The notes under the pieces: model-generated
Told to the model about the DNA's origin: nothing
The model's database searches: none
Seen by the model: only the letters and a program-made list of their open reading frames with translations
Source: an uncultured Prevotellaceae bacterium
Lineage (GTDB): Bacteria; Bacteroidota; Bacteroidia; Bacteroidales; Bacteroidaceae
NCBI GenBank assembly: GCA_946402905.1
Contig: CAMIYC010000010.1
Location: forward strand, 26,448-90,447
Reading direction: 5' to 3'
DNA: 64,000 nt
Part shown: positions 55,505-64,000 of the stretch, in pieces
Layout of the letters: each line of letters begins with the position of its first letter
How positions within the stretch are numbered: the first letter of the stretch is position 1
Translations under genes and position numbers: made by a program

Positions 55505-56608
55505 TTATTTTTGAGTGGATGTCAGTGTGGCTACCACGTATTCCGACTGTGTGCCGATGCGGTACTTGCCGCCCCAGATGCCAAGGCCGCTGCTCACGTA
55601 GTAGCGGGTGTTGCCGCGCTGCCAGGGACCAAAGGAGCATTCGTAAAGGGCATCGGTGAGCCAGGAGATGGGCCATACCTGACCGCGGTGGGTATGACCG
55701 CTGAACTGAAAGTCAATGCCGCAACGTTCGGCTTGCTCCAGATGGTAGGGCTGATGGTCGAGCAGGATGGTGTAAAGGCTGTCGGGGCCTTTCTTCGTGA
55801 GATCCTGCACTTCCTTGCGGCGTGGGTTGCTGCGGTCGTCACGACCGATGATGCGCAGCGTGCTGTCTATCACTGCCACATCGTCTCTTAGCAGGTGGAT
55901 ACCTGCGGCCTGGTAGAAATCCCAGGCACGGTCTTGGCCGCTTATATATTCATGATTGCCCAGGCAGGCATAGACAGGGGCTTTCAGACGATGGAATTCT
56001 TCGGCCATGCCTTCTTCGCGCAGCGGGCGTACGCTATTGTCGATGATGTCGCCGCCGATGAGAATCAGGTCGGGGTGCTCGGCATTGATCAGGTCTACCC
56101 AGCGGCTGAATTCCTCACGGCGGTTGTGGTAGCCCAGGTGCAGGTCGCTCACCAGCACCATCTTATAGCTCTTCCCAAGCGGTTTTTCGGTGGTCAGCGA
56201 CAGGGCGACACGCTCTTTGTGGCGGTATTTGATGTTGCCTAAGGTGAATAGGATGATCAGGGCGGCAGACAGGGCCACAGTGAGCCACCCGTTGTCGTGC
56301 AGGCAGCCTTTGGGCAGCAGATGGACGAGGCGCGCTACGTCGGCTGCCAGGAAAAACATGACCAGGTAGAGCAGGATGAATATCGACGAGGTGCTCACAT
56401 CATAGCACAGCGATGCGATATGGAGGGGCAGACGGTCGAGAACACCGAAAAGAAAGGGTATCATGCTGAAAAAACTGGCGGCCATCAGGATGACCACACA
56501 CCAGCGCCATAATCTGGACAGAGGCAGCAGACACCATACATGCCAAAGGGCATAGGTGAGGCCACCCAGCATGAGAGCCATAAAGAGGATGAAAAACAGC
56601 ATACGCAT
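55505..56608 (-). CDS. Membrane-bound metallophosphoesterase (YkuE-like)
   Basis: The 367-residue protein has four N-terminal membrane helices (about 1-130), then a calcineurin-type phosphoesterase domain. Metal ligands are in VSDLHLG at 153-159, GGDIIDN near 183, GNHEY near 218 and GHTHRGQVWP near 311. The substrate is unknown; family members include UDP-diacylglucosamine and other phosphate-bond hydrolases. It starts 1 bp after the cdsA stop and belongs to the rsfS-ftsH-cdsA run. Confidence 0.92.
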   Translation of the reverse strand: MRMLFFILFMALMLGGLTYALWHVWCLLPLSRLWRWCVVILMAASFFSMIPFLFGVLDRLPLHIASLCYDVSTSSIFILLYLVMFFLAADVARLVHLLPKGCLHDNGWLTVALSAALIILFTLGNIKYRHKERVALSLTTEKPLGKSYKMVLVSDLHLGYHNRREEFSRWVDLINAEHPDLILIGGDIIDNSVRPLREEGMAEEFHRLKAPVYACLGNHEYISGQDRAWDFYQAAGIHLLRDDVAVIDSTLRIIGRDDRSNPRRKEVQDLTKKGPDSLYTILLDHQPYHLEQAERCGIDFQFSGHTHRGQVWPISWLTDALYECSFGPWQRGNTRYYVSSGLGIWGGKYRIGTQSEYVVATLTSTQK

Positions 56609-56609
56609 C

Positions 56610-57464
56610 TCAGAACAGTGAGAGGGAGTAGAAATAGATCACGGCTGCGGGGATGGCCAGCAGCGAGGAGTCGAAACGGTCGAGCATGCCGCCATGGCCG
56701 GGCAGGATGTTGCCGCTGTCCTTGATTCCCAGGGTGCGTTTGAAGAGAGACTCTACCAGGTCGCCCAGCGTGCCGAATACCACCACCACCAGGCCCAGGC
56801 CTATCCATACAGGGATGGAGTAGCCGCCCTCCATGCCGCCTGCAAGCCAGCCGATGACCGCTGCGGCGATCACTACAAACATGGCTCCTCCGATGCTGCC
56901 TTCCCAGGTCTTGCCGGGTGAGATGCGCGCAAACAGCTTGTGCTTGCCCAGCAGCGAACCGCAGCAGTATGCACCGCTGTCGTTGACCCAGAGAAAAATG
57001 AAAAGGCTTAGCGGCAGCAGGTAGTTGTAGGCCACTTCTCCGCCTTGCTGACTCTGGAAAGCCAGGATGTTGAGCGTGGAGAAGGGAAGGGCGATATACA
57101 TCTGACTGAGCATCGTATAGGCCCAGTTGTTGATCGGGTTGGGCGCTTGGGTGAAAAGCTCAGAGATGATGAGGTAGAGGATGGTCACCAGATAGGGGAT
57201 AAATACGGTAGACGTGGTGTAGCCCGTACAGTAGCCGGCCATGGCGATAAACAGATAGACTCCTGACACCGTGCTGATGAAACGGTTCACCTGGATGTCG
57301 TCCCACTCGTTGACAAGACCACCGTATTCCCAGATGGTCATGCCGGTAATAAGGGCGAAGAGGAACACCATGGAAATGGGCCTGATGAAGCTGGTCACCA
57401 TAATGGCCACAAACAGGATGCCGGTGATGGTGCGGACTATGAAGTTCTTCTTTTTGTCTGACAT
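56610..57464 (-). CDS. cdsA: Phosphatidate cytidylyltransferase
   Basis: The 284-residue integral membrane enzyme makes CDP-diacylglycerol from phosphatidate and CTP. Multiple hydrophobic helices are evident, and the C-terminal signature ESLFKRTLGIKDSGN with PGHGGMLDRFD matches the CDS family pattern. It lies 5 bp after ftsH and 1 bp before the phosphoesterase gene. Confidence 0.95.
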   Translation of the reverse strand: MSDKKKNFIVRTITGILFVAIMVTSFIRPISMVFLFALITGMTIWEYGGLVNEWDDIQVNRFISTVSGVYLFIAMAGYCTGYTTSTVFIPYLVTILYLIISELFTQAPNPINNWAYTMLSQMYIALPFSTLNILAFQSQQGGEVAYNYLLPLSLFIFLWVNDSGAYCCGSLLGKHKLFARISPGKTWEGSIGGAMFVVIAAAVIGWLAGGMEGGYSIPVWIGLGLVVVVFGTLGDLVESLFKRTLGIKDSGNILPGHGGMLDRFDSSLLAIPAAVIYFYSLSLF

Positions 57465-57469
57465 GATCG

Positions 57470-59470
57470 TTATGATTCTGTGGGTTGGTTATCTTGGTCT
57501 TGTTGAGGGGCGACGGGTTCTTGGCTGCCCTGAGTGGATGACTGCTCGGAGTTCATGATCTCCTGAGAACGGCTCACCCAGGGACGCTTGCCGAAAATCT
57601 TCTCCACGTCCTCGGCGAAAATCACCTCACGGCTGATGAGTAGCTCGGCAAGTGCGTTGTGACCTTCTTTGTGCTCCAGAAGAATCTGCTTGGCACGCTC
57701 ATACTGCTCGTTCACCATCTTCAACACCTCGTCGTCCATGATCTTGGCGGTGGTGTCGGAGTAGGGACGCTGGAACTGATATTCCTGGTTGTTGTAATAG
57801 CAGATGTTGGGCAGCTTGTCGCTCATGCCGGCATAGGCTATCATGCCATAAGCACTCTTCGTGGCACGCTCCAGATCGTTCATGGCACCTGTGCTGATGT
57901 GGCCGGTGAACAGTTCCTCGGCCGCACGTCCGCCCATCAGGGAGCACATCTCGTCGAGCATCTCTTCTTTCGTCGTGATCTGCCGTTCTTCAGGCAGATA
58001 CCAGGCAGCACCAAGGGCTTTGCCGCGAGGCACGATCGAAACCTTGATGAGGGGGTTGGCGTGCTCGCAAAACCACGAGATAGTGGCATGCCCGGCCTCA
58101 TGAAGGGCAATCGTGCGCTTCTCCTGGGCTGTCATTACTTTCGTCTTCTTCTCCAGACCGCCTACGATGCGGTCCACGGCGTCGAGGAAGTCTTGCTTGC
58201 ACACGGTCTTGGCATTGCGGCGAGCGGCTATCAGGGCGGCCTCGTTGCATACATTGGCAATGTCGGCTCCAGAAAAACCGGGGGTCTGACGGGCCAGCAG
58301 GTCGATGTCTACAGAGTCGTCTACCTTGATGGGCTTGAGGTGTACGATGAAGATTTCTTTGCGCTCATTGAGGTCCGGGAGGTCGACATAGATCTGACGG
58401 TCGAAACGGCCTGCGCGCATCAGAGCACTGTCGAGCATGTCGGCACGGTTGGTGGCGGCCATAATAATCACACCGCTGTTCGTGCCGAAACCGTCCATCT
58501 CCGTCAGAAGGGCATTGAGCGTGTTCTCCCGCTCGTCGTTGCCGCCCATGGCGGGATTCTTCGAGCGAGCGCGTCCCACGGCGTCTATCTCGTCGATAAA
58601 GATGATGCAAGGAGCTTTCTCTTTGGCTTGATGGAACAGGTCGCGCACACGGCTCGCACCGACGCCTACGAACATCTCGACAAAGTCGCTGCCGCTCATT
58701 GAGAAAAACGGCACACCAGCCTCACCTGCTACGGCCTTCGCCAGCAGCGTCTTGCCAGTACCCGGAGGGCCCACCAGAAGGGCTCCCTTGGGGATCTTGC
58801 CGCCAAGGTTGGTGTATTTCTGAGGACTCTTCAGAAAGTCTACTATCTCTTGTACTTCTTGCTTGGCTCCTTCTTGGCCGGCCACGTCCTTAAACGTGAT
58901 GCCAAGGTCATTGCCCTTCTCATACATCTTGGCTTTACTCTTGCCTACACTGAACACGCCACCGCCTCCGGCACCACCCATGCGGCGGAAAAAGAATACC
59001 ATGATCAGCACAAAGAATAATATAGACGCAATATTGATAAAGGTGTTGATCATGTCGGCGTCACGCTTGTTCTCGTAGGTCAAATGCCCATTAAACTTGC
59101 CTTCTTTCTGAGCTGTGTCAAGAAAGGTCTCCAGGTTCTCCACAGAACCAAACTCTACATTAATATAAGGATTCGGCCCGGTGGTCTTCACGTCGGTCTT
59201 GAAAACTTCACGAATGAACTCCGGATTGACATACATCTTGAGCTCGTTCTCGTCTTTGTTGACAATCACTTCCTTGGCAGCACCACGCATCACAAGGGTC
59301 TTGAAGTTGAAGTAATTGTCGGTCTTGGCGATGCCTTTGTTGTTGGCTTGAGAGGAGCCCATGTCTCCGCCGCCGGTAAAGAAGAGTATGCCCAAAGCGA
59401 TGAGGATAGTCACGTATATCCAATTCATGTTGAATTTAGGCATGTTGGGCTTCTGGTTGTCTTGCTCCAT
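57470..59470 (-). CDS. ftsH: ATP-dependent zinc metalloprotease FtsH
   Basis: The 666-residue membrane protease degrades misfolded and regulatory membrane proteins. The start [20 protein letters not shown] at 59470 precedes the first membrane helix; an earlier in-frame ATG at 59521 adds 17 residues and is less likely. The FtsH_ext periplasmic domain, a second helix ([16 protein letters not shown]) and a Gly-rich linker follow. The AAA domain has [10 protein letters not shown] near 233, FIDEIDAVG and the second region of homology RAGRFDRQI. The protease site is HEAGH near 457-461. It is 55 bp after rsfS. Confidence 0.97.
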   Translation of the reverse strand: MEQDNQKPNMPKFNMNWIYVTILIALGILFFTGGGDMGSSQANNKGIAKTDNYFNFKTLVMRGAAKEVIVNKDENELKMYVNPEFIREVFKTDVKTTGPNPYINVEFGSVENLETFLDTAQKEGKFNGHLTYENKRDADMINTFINIASILFFVLIMVFFFRRMGGAGGGGVFSVGKSKAKMYEKGNDLGITFKDVAGQEGAKQEVQEIVDFLKSPQKYTNLGGKIPKGALLVGPPGTGKTLLAKAVAGEAGVPFFSMSGSDFVEMFVGVGASRVRDLFHQAKEKAPCIIFIDEIDAVGRARSKNPAMGGNDERENTLNALLTEMDGFGTNSGVIIMAATNRADMLDSALMRAGRFDRQIYVDLPDLNERKEIFIVHLKPIKVDDSVDIDLLARQTPGFSGADIANVCNEAALIAARRNAKTVCKQDFLDAVDRIVGGLEKKTKVMTAQEKRTIALHEAGHATISWFCEHANPLIKVSIVPRGKALGAAWYLPEERQITTKEEMLDEMCSLMGGRAAEELFTGHISTGAMNDLERATKSAYGMIAYAGMSDKLPNICYYNNQEYQFQRPYSDTTAKIMDDEVLKMVNEQYERAKQILLEHKEGHNALAELLISREVIFAEDVEKIFGKRPWVSRSQEIMNSEQSSTQGSQEPVAPQQDQDNQPTES

Positions 59471-59525
59471 AGATATCGTTTTTTGCTGTTTGTCGGTTGA
59501 ATAGGGGGGCAGAATGCGCACTAAT

Positions 59526-59885
59526 CTAATCCATATCGGGAACTTTTGTCAGCTTGGCATCCTCCCATAAGGCTTCAAGGTTGTAAAACTCCCTCGTCTC
59601 AGGCAGAAAAATGTGTACCATGACGTCTGTGTAGTCCATAGCCACCCAATGGGCATTGGTCAGGCCTACTACATGTACGGGTTTGTCGCCGCTCTTCTGT
59701 CTCACCATCTCGGTGATTGAATCGGTGATCGCTTCCACTTGTTGGGGCGAGTTGCCTTGGCATATCACAAAATAACGGCAGATAGCACCGTCTACTTTGG
59801 TCAAGTCAGCAACAACTATGCCATAACCTTTCTTTTCCTGAATTCCTTTTGTGATGTTTCTTACTAATTTCTTTGTAATGTCCAT
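59526..59885 (-). CDS. rsfS: Ribosome silencing factor RsfS
   Basis: The 119-residue protein binds L14 and blocks subunit joining. It matches the RsfS/Iojap family with YFVICQGNSPQQVEAITDSI and the WVAMDYTDVMVHIFLPETRE block. It is the first gene of the rsfS-ftsH-cdsA-phosphoesterase run, with a strong promoter about 80 bp upstream. Confidence 0.95.
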   Translation of the reverse strand: MDITKKLVRNITKGIQEKKGYGIVVADLTKVDGAICRYFVICQGNSPQQVEAITDSITEMVRQKSGDKPVHVVGLTNAHWVAMDYTDVMVHIFLPETREFYNLEALWEDAKLTKVPDMD

Positions 59886-59964
59886 TCAATTTGTTTTCTA
59901 TAATAACTTTTGTCGATGATAGGGCGCAAAATTGTTATATTTGCACATTTGTCCAATTTCACTG

Positions 59965-59995
59965 CAAAGTTAGTGTAAACCGAGCGTAATGCAAA
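59965..59995 (-). promoter_or_regulatory. rsfS: Promoter of the rsfS-ftsH-cdsA operon
   Basis: On the minus strand TTTG (59992-59995), 19 bases, TAACTTTG (59965-59972). The spacer has the same internal CTC pattern as the dnaG and nuclease promoters. A second TAACTTTG lies at 60050-60057 without a clear upstream box. Confidence 0.75.
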
Positions 59996-60044
59996 ATAAA
60001 AAGCATTTTTTATTTTCATTACCGAGGTGCCACCTTACTTGGAC
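59977..60044. repeat. 68-bp direct repeat, copy 1 (upstream of rsfS)
   Basis: Identical to 60126-60193, offset 149 bp. It contains an A/T hairpin (AAAATAAAAA / TTTTTATTTT) and a dead copy of the last codons and stop of the TPR gene at 60184. Confidence 0.9.
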
Positions 60045-60125
60045 GTAGTCAAAGTTAGTGCAAAAATTCGGTTTAACGAGAGAAATGCAAATATATTTGC
60101 ATTTCCGAGTGTGAGAATTTTATCC

Positions 60126-60193
60126 AAACCGAGCGTAATGCAAAATAAAAAGCATTTTTTATTTTCATTACCGAGGTGCCACCTTACTTGGAC
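60126..60193. repeat. 68-bp direct repeat, copy 2 (3' end of the TPR gene)
   Basis: Same sequence as 59977-60044. Here it includes the real stop codon (60184-60186) of the TPR gene and its 3' hairpin, which may terminate that transcript. Confidence 0.9.
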
Positions 60194-61350
60194 TGCTCCT
60201 TGACGACATTCGGAATCAGTTCAAGCAGCTTGGCCTCCAGCGTGTTGCTTTTCAGACATTCCACGAGCTGGTCCAGTTCGGGCGACGGCTTCACTAAGAA
60301 CTCCCTGTTTTGGTAGTAATGCCTTACGGTCCAGTCCATGGCTTGCCTTTCCATCTCGCGGGTCAGCTGGCTCACCTCGTTGGATTGACCTAAAAGCAGG
60401 CATCCTGAAAGAAACGCGGCCAATTCGGTGGGGCAGTCGCCGATACATTGAGTATGGCGCTCGTCGATTTCTATAGTCAGCTCGTCGGTAGCCATACACC
60501 ATTTCGTGGCATATTGTCCTGCTTCAAATGCTCTTTCTTCCGTCAATGCATGTGTGAGATAATATTCTGCACACCAGTAGGCATCGCCGCGATGGTAGGC
60601 GCAGTCGTCTGTGGTGTTCAATTCATCCAAGGGGCGAACACCACCTCCGGGCTTCTCCAGACTCTCTATCGACACAGCGGTTTTCTTTGCTTTGGCGGTC
60701 TCACCGGCTCCCTCGTAATATTGTTGAAGGTATTTCAGCTCGCCTATATACGTCTCCGACCCCATCCCGTACAGCTGATGAGCCAGGTTGAGGGCATGAA
60801 GTTGTATCCTGATGGCCTCCTGATAGTCTTTCATCATGGAATAATTCTCCGCAGCATGGACGAAAATCAGCATCTTGTCGTTTTTGGAGATGTCTACTCC
60901 ATCGCTGATGCGCATCACTTCCTTGCTCGCCTCCAGTGCCTTGTCGGGTTGGTCGGCCATGGCATAGTAGAGGGAAAGATTGTCCATGATGATGGCATAG
61001 TCTTTAGTTAGAAGGGGCTCGCCTTTATAGGTGTCCGATAAGCTGCACAACACGTTGATGGCGTCTTGTATCTGGTTGTTGCGGAGATAACATTTGGCCA
61101 ACAGCGCCATGGAAGTGTAATAGTCGTGGCTTTTGACACCTGACAGGTGCTTGTGGATAGTGGCACTGCGTTTGAACAGCTCGATGGCCGTGGGGTAGCT
61201 GCCTTTCTCGCTTAGAATTTTCTTGCCCAGGGAGTCGGCTTTCTGGGCATGCTCTAAATTCATCATCTCGTCGGGCACTTGGGCCTCATATTGTGCACGC
61301 GCTGCTGTTGATAGTATGAGAGCAATCAAAACTAATGCAAATTTTTTCAT
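60184..61350 (-). CDS. Secreted TPR-like protein of unknown function
   Basis: The 388-residue product starts MKKFALVLIALILSTAARAQ (signal peptide); an ATG two codons earlier is possible. Helical repeats of TPR type run through most of it (AIELFKRSATIHKHL, MALLAKCYLRNNQIQDAINVL, AIRIQLHALNLAHQLYG). There is no catalytic motif. It stands alone, and its last codons are repeated 149 bp downstream at 60034-60044. Confidence 0.78.
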   Translation of the reverse strand: MKKFALVLIALILSTAARAQYEAQVPDEMMNLEHAQKADSLGKKILSEKGSYPTAIELFKRSATIHKHLSGVKSHDYYTSMALLAKCYLRNNQIQDAINVLCSLSDTYKGEPLLTKDYAIIMDNLSLYYAMADQPDKALEASKEVMRISDGVDISKNDKMLIFVHAAENYSMMKDYQEAIRIQLHALNLAHQLYGMGSETYIGELKYLQQYYEGAGETAKAKKTAVSIESLEKPGGGVRPLDELNTTDDCAYHRGDAYWCAEYYLTHALTEERAFEAGQYATKWCMATDELTIEIDERHTQCIGDCPTELAAFLSGCLLLGQSNEVSQLTREMERQAMDWTVRHYYQNREFLVKPSPELDQLVECLKSNTLEAKLLELIPNVVKEQSK

Positions 61351-61465
61351 GACCATATATTTTTTACGAAGATACTAACAAATGTTGATATTGACACTTG
61401 TTTAACAAACAATAACAGGAAAAATGCCTTTTTTTGCCTTTAAAGAGAAAAAAATCAGAAAAAGA

Positions 61466-61497
61466 TTTGCATATATAAAAAAAACGATTTACCTTTG
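61466..61497 (+). promoter_or_regulatory. Promoter of tRNA-Gln
   Basis: TTTG (61466-61469), 20 bases, TACCTTTG (61490-61497), a full match to the Bacteroidetes consensus. Transcription would start about 25 bases before the tRNA. Confidence 0.7.
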
Positions 61498-61529
61498 CAC
61501 CCGCAATTAAGGATAATTGCTCAACAGAT

Positions 61530-61600
61530 TGGGGTATGGTGTAATGGTAACACTACAGATTCTGGTCCTGTCATTCTTGGTTCGAGTCCGAGTACCCCAA
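61530..61600 (+). tRNA. tRNA-Gln (anticodon CTG)
   Basis: A 71-base cloverleaf: acceptor TGGGGTA pairs with TACCCCA (7 bp), D arm with AATGGTAA, anticodon loop TTCTGGT giving anticodon CTG, and T loop TTCGAGT on a 5-bp stem with one G-U pair. The anticodon stem closes with an A-C mismatch at 31-39. The CCA end is not encoded. Folding was by eye. Confidence 0.9.
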
Positions 61601-61605
61601 CACAC

Positions 61606-61645
61606 AAAATCGCCAAGTGCTTGAGTTTCAAGTCTTGGCGATTTT
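61606..61645 (+). terminator. Terminator after tRNA-Gln
   Basis: AAAATCGCCAAG (61606-61617) pairs with CTTGGCGATTTT (61634-61645), 12 bp, ending in a T-run. Confidence 0.85.
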
Positions 61646-61691
61646 TGCATATCTAAAATTCCCGACTTTTTCCCGACTTATGAAGAACTAC

Positions 61692-62168
61692 TCATTGCAT
61701 GCAGATTGTCAAAGGCATATTGTATTTCACTCTTACCATTTGACCATTCTGCTTTCCAGGAATCCATTTAGGCATGGCTTTAACCGCACGTATGAACTCT
61801 TCGTCAAACTCAGTGTCAAGCTTTCTCACTATCTGGATGTTGCTTAAAGTGCCATCGGTTTCGACAATGAATGACAACAGGACTCGACCTGAAATACTTT
61901 TGCATGTTGATGGACAATGAATGTTTTCAGCTAACCATGACATAAGAGCGGTCTGGCCGCCAGGAAATGAGGGAGGTTCCTCCACTACGTCATACACCTT
62001 TCCGACATACTCCATTCCTGAAATGGAATCTCCATCATTCGATGATTGAAGAGACTTTGGCAGGTCGTTGCTTCGTGTTATGTCTTCTGTTTGCGCTGCT
62101 GCTCCCATAGAGCAGAACAGTACAAGAAGCAATATGCCCAATCGTAATGTTGAATGTAATGAATTCAT
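61692..62168 (-). CDS. TonB C-terminal domain protein
   Basis: The 158-residue protein starts at ATG 62168 (MNSLHSTLRLGILLLVLFCS, signal-like); an upstream TTG was not used. The TonB_C fold is visible from PPSFPGGQTALMSWLAENIH through GRVLLSFIVETDGTLSNIQI to AMPKWIPGKQNGQMVRVKYN. It lacks the Pro-rich linker and the long membrane span of true TonB, so it may be a small periplasmic relative. It lies between the tRNA and the repeated tRNA 3' end. Confidence 0.82.
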   Translation of the reverse strand: MNSLHSTLRLGILLLVLFCSMGAAAQTEDITRSNDLPKSLQSSNDGDSISGMEYVGKVYDVVEEPPSFPGGQTALMSWLAENIHCPSTCKSISGRVLLSFIVETDGTLSNIQIVRKLDTEFDEEFIRAVKAMPKWIPGKQNGQMVRVKYNMPLTICMQ

Positions 62169-62366
62169 ACGCTTCAAGATTTAATCAGTCTAAGTCATTG
62201 TTTATGGCCAATCGCCTACAAATATAGAGAAAAAAAATGAAACCTATCAAGTCCTAACATATGTTTTGTCGGGAAAGCAATCATTTGGCCATAATGTTTA
62301 TTTTTCCAAAGGATACTTTTCAATCAGCAGATAGTTTTCGATTGCATACGATTTCGTATCCGATTA

Positions 62367-62382
62367 TCCGAGTACCCCAACA
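62367..62382 (+). repeat. Repeat of the tRNA-Gln 3' end (possible attachment site)
   Basis: The 16 bp TCCGAGTACCCCAACA occurs at 61587-61602 in and just after the tRNA and again here, 780 bp away, without the rest of a tRNA. Both are followed by an A/T-flanked terminator hairpin. This is the layout of att sites or of a decayed second tRNA gene. Confidence 0.75.
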
Positions 62383-62386
62383 GAAT

Positions 62387-62424
62387 AATCCGCTAAGTTG
62401 CTGAAAATCAGAACTTAGCGGATT
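62387..62424 (+). terminator. Terminator hairpin after the tRNA-end repeat
   Basis: AATCCGCTAAGTT (62387-62399) pairs perfectly with AACTTAGCGGATT (62412-62424) and is followed by TTATTTTTG. Confidence 0.8.
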
Positions 62425-62466
62425 TATTTTTGTTGGCATAATTGGTGTGCTTTTGGCGTGATGAAG

Positions 62467-62949
62467 TTACCTCTGATGTGCAGTGCGTGTGAAATTGTAA
62501 ATGATGCCAGGATGGTCTGCCATTTCCCATGACATGGTACTGCGGCCTAACTTCTTGACGTTCCACGTCTGCAACTCTGGTGTGCCGCCGAACATTGGTT
62601 CGAAGATGATGAGCTGACGGTCGTCTTTAAGCATATACCCTCTGTGTAAGGTCGTATCGCCTGCAAACACGTCATAAACATGGATGTCACAACTGCCATT
62701 GCTGGAGAAGGTATATTCTACATAGCCCTCACTGACAACCCCTACATCATCGACTTTTTGCCAAGTTCCGTAAAGGTTGGCTGAGTCATAATCTCCATCA
62801 TCACTGCTACAAGAGGCGAGGGAGAGGGCAGCGAGCATCATCAAGACACCGAATAAGCGAGCGGGAAGTGATACTTGAATTCCTTTCCCATACGTGGGGC
62901 GGCTCGAACAGAGGCCAAAAGCATGTCTTCTGTTTTTCACTGTTTTCAT
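62467..62949 (-). CDS. Lipocalin-like lipoprotein
   Basis: The 160-residue product starts at ATG 62949 (MKTVKNRRHAF); a TTG nine bases earlier is not needed. The signal is unusually long, with the hydrophobic part LFGVLMMLAALSLASC ending in a lipobox (Cys47). LYGTWQKVDDVGV, YVEYTFSSNGSCDIHVYD and YMLKDDRQLIIFEP are the strand pattern of small Bacteroidetes lipocalin-like proteins. The function is unknown. Confidence 0.8.
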   Translation of the reverse strand: MKTVKNRRHAFGLCSSRPTYGKGIQVSLPARLFGVLMMLAALSLASCSSDDGDYDSANLYGTWQKVDDVGVVSEGYVEYTFSSNGSCDIHVYDVFAGDTTLHRGYMLKDDRQLIIFEPMFGGTPELQTWNVKKLGRSTMSWEMADHPGIIYNFTRTAHQR

Positions 62950-63122
62950 TTTATGCAATATTTTGTTAATTGTGTTAGTTGTCTATTCCTTTCGTTTCCT
63001 CGCCATCAATGAGAGCAAATGCTCTATTCATGACTTAACGGGAACTTTCAGCTTTACTAAAACGACCCAATGGTGGAATCCTTGCATTGGCATAGGGATT
63101 TTTTTCCATATTAAGATGAAAA

Positions 63123-63155
63123 GGGCAGCGCCAGCGTTATGTCTGGCAACTGCCC
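63123..63155 (-). terminator. Terminator of the outer-membrane barrel gene
   Basis: On the minus strand GGGCAG...CTGCCC with inner CCAG/CTGG form a stem followed by TTTTC, about 40 bp beyond the stop at 63192. Confidence 0.7.
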
Positions 63156-63191
63156 GTCAAAGTGAGAGAGAGTTTTCTGTTCGATTCTTGT

Positions 63192-64000
63192 TCAATATCC
63201 CATTCGCGAGGTGTCCACCGCTTTCTTCTGTTTCTCCTTGAAGTTGCCGATGCGGAAGATGGCGGTGAGCGAATAATTCGTGTAAGGCATCCAGACGCGC
63301 ATGGCGTAGTCTTGATTGGCTATCATGGAGCGGGTGTCGATGTGAGCGTTTAGGATATTCTCGCCCTTGGCCACCAAACTCCATTTGCCGTTCTCTGAGG
63401 TATAGCGGAGGGTGGCATTGATTCGTAGGAAGGGGTCGATGTCATAGAGTCCCTGGATGGCCTTTGTCTGGAAAAAAGGATTGAGGGTGAGCTGGAGGTT
63501 ATGCTTTTGCGAGAGTCGGGCAACGGCCATGCCACCGAGGATACCAGAGAGACAGGTTCGGTCGATGGGCAGGTCGAAGAAAAGGGTCTTGTCGTGCCGA
63601 TAGAGGGCGGTAGCCATGACGTTACCATTGAGCCAACTGCCAACACGGAATTGTGTCGATGCCTGCAGGCCGAAGTAGTTGGAATAGTCGAAATTGGTCT
63701 CTTTCATCACAACGGCCATGCGGTCGGAGGGCTGATAGGCCATCTGCACAAAGTAGTCGGGCTCAAGCATGGCAAAGGCGGTGAAGGTGTATTTGCGGTT
63801 GAGTTGCCACATCAGGTTGATGTTGTATACCGACATCGGTTTCAGGTCGGGATTGCCCCATATCTCGCTATAGGCCGAGGTGTAGTAGATGCTACTCATT
63901 GTACTCCAATAGGAGGGATAGACGGCTTCGCTGCTGAACGCAAGATTGAGCATGTTCTTGGCATTGATGTTCCACATGGCGTTGAACTGCGGATAGATGC
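63192..64000 (-). CDS. Outer-membrane beta-barrel (TonB-dependent receptor-like) protein, 5' part missing
   Basis: The frame is open from the window edge to a stop at 63192, giving 268 residues of the C-terminal barrel. Alternating strands such as NPDLKPMSVYNINLMWQLNR, YTFTAFAMLEPDYFVQ and FLRINATLRYTSENGKWSL belong to the outer membrane protein beta-barrel family common in Bacteroidetes (OMP_b-brl_3 type). The extreme C-terminus (VDTSRMGY) lies past the last strand (NYSLTAIFRIG). The N-terminal plug and the start are outside. The substrate is unknown. Confidence 0.82.
   Translation of the reverse strand, partial: IYPQFNAMWNINAKNMLNLAFSSEAVYPSYWSTMSSIYYTSAYSEIWGNPDLKPMSVYNINLMWQLNRKYTFTAFAMLEPDYFVQMAYQPSDRMAVVMKETNFDYSNYFGLQASTQFRVGSWLNGNVMATALYRHDKTLFFDLPIDRTCLSGILGGMAVARLSQKHNLQLTLNPFFQTKAIQGLYDIDPFLRINATLRYTSENGKWSLVAKGENILNAHIDTRSMIANQDYAMRVWMPYTNYSLTAIFRIGNFKEKQKKAVDTSRMGY

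Overview
The window looks like chromosomal DNA from a Prevotella-like member of the Bacteroidales. Evidence: SusC/SusD outer-membrane pair, a hybrid two-component regulator, BspA-type leucine-rich repeats, dockerin-bearing surface proteins, DUF3822, DUF4923 and DUF5683 families, and many promoters of the Bacteroidetes type (TTTG, 19-20 bases, TAnnTTTG). Genus is inferred from gene content only.

Layout. 1-6.9 kb: two paralogous AAA-ATPase/PD-(D/E)XK nuclease genes flank a BspA-like surface protein gene and a decayed C-terminal fragment of a related gene; both nuclease genes are preceded by tandem 89-bp units, nearly all carrying a good promoter. 7-10.9 kb: etfB-etfA-small membrane protein-acyl-CoA dehydrogenase operon, divergent from dnaG. 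11.1-19.3 kb: housekeeping genes (dnaG, a TPR protein, rsmD with DUF3822, a small XRE regulator, a RecD-like helicase, a DUF4923 lipoprotein). 19.3-46.1 kb: a pectin-type polysaccharide utilization region with GH105, hybrid sensor, SusD, SusC, GH28, L-rhamnose mutarotase, two surface proteins, a second GH28, a second BspA-like protein and, beyond alaS and a MerR regulator, a CE8 pectinesterase. 46.1-52.4 kb: parA-parB-DUF5683-lytic transglycosylase-rel operon. 52.5-61.4 kb: surE-lpxB, then on the other strand a GH5 glucanase, and the rsfS-ftsH-cdsA-phosphoesterase run, then a TPR protein. 61.5-64 kb: tRNA-Gln followed by a repeat of its 3' end 780 bp away, a TonB C-terminal protein, a lipoprotein and the end of an outer-membrane barrel gene.

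How it fits together. The SusC/D pair would import pectic oligosaccharides, the hybrid sensor would control the locus, GH28, GH105 and CE8 would act on polygalacturonan or rhamnogalacturonan, and RhaM would feed released rhamnose into metabolism. No polysaccharide lyase is in the window although GH105 enzymes normally need lyase products, so lyases probably lie elsewhere.

The most unusual signals are non-coding: a class of promoters with a conserved 19-bp spacer shared by the nuclease genes, dnaG and rsfS; a 115-bp structured element at 32.8 kb; a 112-bp MITE-like hairpin at 41.9 kb; a G-run array between parA and parB; and a duplicated tRNA 3' end. No intact transposase, integrase or CRISPR array was seen.
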